Positions 62,645 through 64,000 of a DNA stretch of 64,000 nt are shown here, one piece after another. The stretch comes from Prionace glauca (lineage: Eukaryota; Chordata; Chondrichthyes; Carcharhiniformes; Carcharhinidae). Every line of letters begins with the position of its first letter. Position 1 is the first letter of the stretch. The stretch spans positions 13,381,543 through 13,445,542 of the forward strand of contig CM075761.1 of the NCBI GenBank assembly GCA_037974335.1. Reading direction: 5' to 3'. The position numbers were made by a program, and so were the translations under genes. The notes beneath the pieces are model-generated. The model was given only the letters and a program-made list of their open reading frames with translations. It did not search any database and was not told the DNA's origin.

Positions 62645-63930
62645 CATGGGATCACAGAGCCATAACACAGAAAAAAGGACCTTCGGCCCATCATGTCCAT
62701 GACTGCCATCAAGTAACCATTTATTCTCCTCTCATTTTGCAATACATCCATCTGCTCATCTAAATGCTTCTTAAATGTGGTGAAGGTCTCCACTTCTGCC
62801 ATCCTTTTAGGCAGTGAGGTCTTGATTCCCACCATCCTCTGGGCCGAAAAGCTTGTCCTCACATTTCCTATAAAGGTTCTGCCCCTTATCTTAAATCAGT
62901 GTCCACAGTACTTATTCAAACCCTTTGCGAAGGGGAAAACTTTCCTCTCCACGATACCCATGCCAATCATTGTTCTCTAACTTCAAGGAACACCCCCACC
63001 CCCGCTCTAGCCTTGTCTGCTCCAAGGAAAACAACCCTAGCCAATCCAGTTCCTCTTCAATGCTGCCAATCCAGGCAGAATCCTGGTGGATCTTCTTTGC
63101 AGCCTCCCCAATGCAATCAAATCCTTCCTGTTGTGTGGTGACCAGAACTGCACGCATCACTCCAGCTATGAACTAAAGCAGTGTTATACACAGCTCCATC
63201 GTAACCTCCTTGCCATTATTCAGTGTCTCGATTAATAAAGGCACATATCCGCCATGTGCCTTCTGAACGATCTTATCCAGCTGCCTTACTATCTTCTCAT
63301 ATCAATGCGCATGCACGTCAAAGTCTCTTTGAGCCTTGGTATTTTCTCTATTCCAAGTTTTCATTGTGTAATCTCCTGCCTTATTGGTTTCCCCAAAATG
63401 CATCATCTCACTCTTATTGGACTTAAATTCTATTTGCCACAGTTCTGACATCTGATGATCCCGTCTACCTCATGGTGTAATCCAACGCTTTGCTCCTTCT
63501 TATTGACACAACACCAATTGTTGTGGCATTGATCATACCACCTGTATTAACACCGAAATCGATAGCATACAGTACAAACAAAAAAAGTGACCAAGGACCG
63601 ATCTCTATAGAACTTGGACTGGATTCCAGTCAGGAAAACAACCTTCGACGTGTTGTAGAGTAACCCTCTGTCTTTGCCATCAGCCAATTTGGGATGCCAT
63701 TTGCCAAATTTCCCTAGATCCCATCGGCTCTGAACTTCCTCATCAGCCTCCCATGCGGGGCCTACTCAAAATCCTTTCTGAAGTCCATGTAGGCGGCATC
63801 GACTGCATTGCCCGTATCCACACAAATAGTCACCTCTTAGAAAATCTCTGTCGAAATTGTATGGCTTACCTTTGACAAAACCATGCTGACTTTCCTTGAT
63901 TAACGCTTGCCTCTCCGAGTGGAGCTTAAT
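62645..63930 (-). mobile_element. Old CR1 LINE, 3' UTR to RT
   Basis: Minus-strand diverged CR1. 3' UTR near 62650 (GACCTTCGGCCCATCATGTC); coding remnants such as SIEEELDWLGLFSLEQTRLE (63160-62912) and an RT-like stretch near 63780 (GAAGTCCATGTAGGCGGC). Many breaks. Confidence 0.75.
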
Positions 63931-64000
63931 TGGAGAGGTTTGACATGATCTTGGAGAGGTTTGACATGATCAGGAATAGTCAGCATGGATTTGTCAAGGG
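63931..64000 (+). mobile_element. Start of a plus-strand CR1 at the window edge
   Basis: GTCAGCATGGATTTGTCAAG encodes SQHGFVK, the CR1 block seen as TQHGFIKG in the 38 kb copy, on the plus strand. It faces the minus-strand old CR1 and is preceded by a 21-base tandem duplication of TTGGAGAGGTTTGACATGAT. Runs off the window. Confidence 0.65.

Overview
The window looks like accessory DNA from a cartilaginous fish, most likely a shark or ray. This rests on recognising the repeats (a very dense load of CR1-clade LINEs and tRNA-derived SINEs sharing a GGGCCGAAGGGCCT tail block) and a cluster of immunoglobulin-superfamily exons. No bacterial features, RNA genes or CRISPR arrays are present. Most open reading frames belong to CR1 reverse transcriptase or to SINEs.

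The host content is a small family of immune-receptor-like genes. Each has a short leader exon, one V-type exon whose J-like strand is already joined in the germline, and one C1-type constant exon about 100-180 bases downstream. I call them copy 0 (minus strand, 5072-8685), copy A (plus, 14431-17625) and copy B (plus, 21758-28613). Only copy B also has a recognisable transmembrane exon and a short cytoplasmic exon. A fourth, divergent and broken V-C1 pair (copy D) lies at 52402-53093. Copies A and B sit in tandemly duplicated units (about 10.84-19.4 kb and 19.44-28.6 kb); copy 0 is an inverted relative. I see no recombination signals, so these look like non-rearranging receptor genes.

Region by region: 0.3-4.3 kb holds CR1 copies and simple repeats. 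5-9 kb is copy 0 with intronic repeats. 9.2-13.8 kb is repeats, including the first part of unit A. 14.4-17.6 kb is copy A, whose leader intron carries a nested CR1. 18-21.2 kb is repeats. 21.7-28.6 kb is copy B. 28.6-52.3 kb is almost entirely repeats; it includes a 2.2 kb CR1 with a 685-codon reading frame (38.1-40.3 kb), the front half of a CR1 with ORF1 and endonuclease (42.2-44.5 kb), and several nested insertions. 52.4-53.1 kb is copy D. 53.1-64 kb is repeats again, including a Penelope-like fragment with a GIY-YIG domain (54.5-55.2 kb).

Repeat names used here are local. CR1-a: reading frame ends MGFNGIGGYR, tail of ATGTTCT units. CR1-b: ends MDEKGLV, ATGTTCT tail; CR1-b' is an older relative. 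CR1-c: ends near KGYGE..GKWN, tail of TTCTTATG units. CR1-d: composite LINE whose 3' UTR contains a SINE-like core, tail of GTTCTTT units. SINE-a, SINE-c and SINE-D are three tRNA-derived SINE types. Repeat boundaries are usually good to about 5-20 bases; exon boundaries are exact under the stated splice sites.
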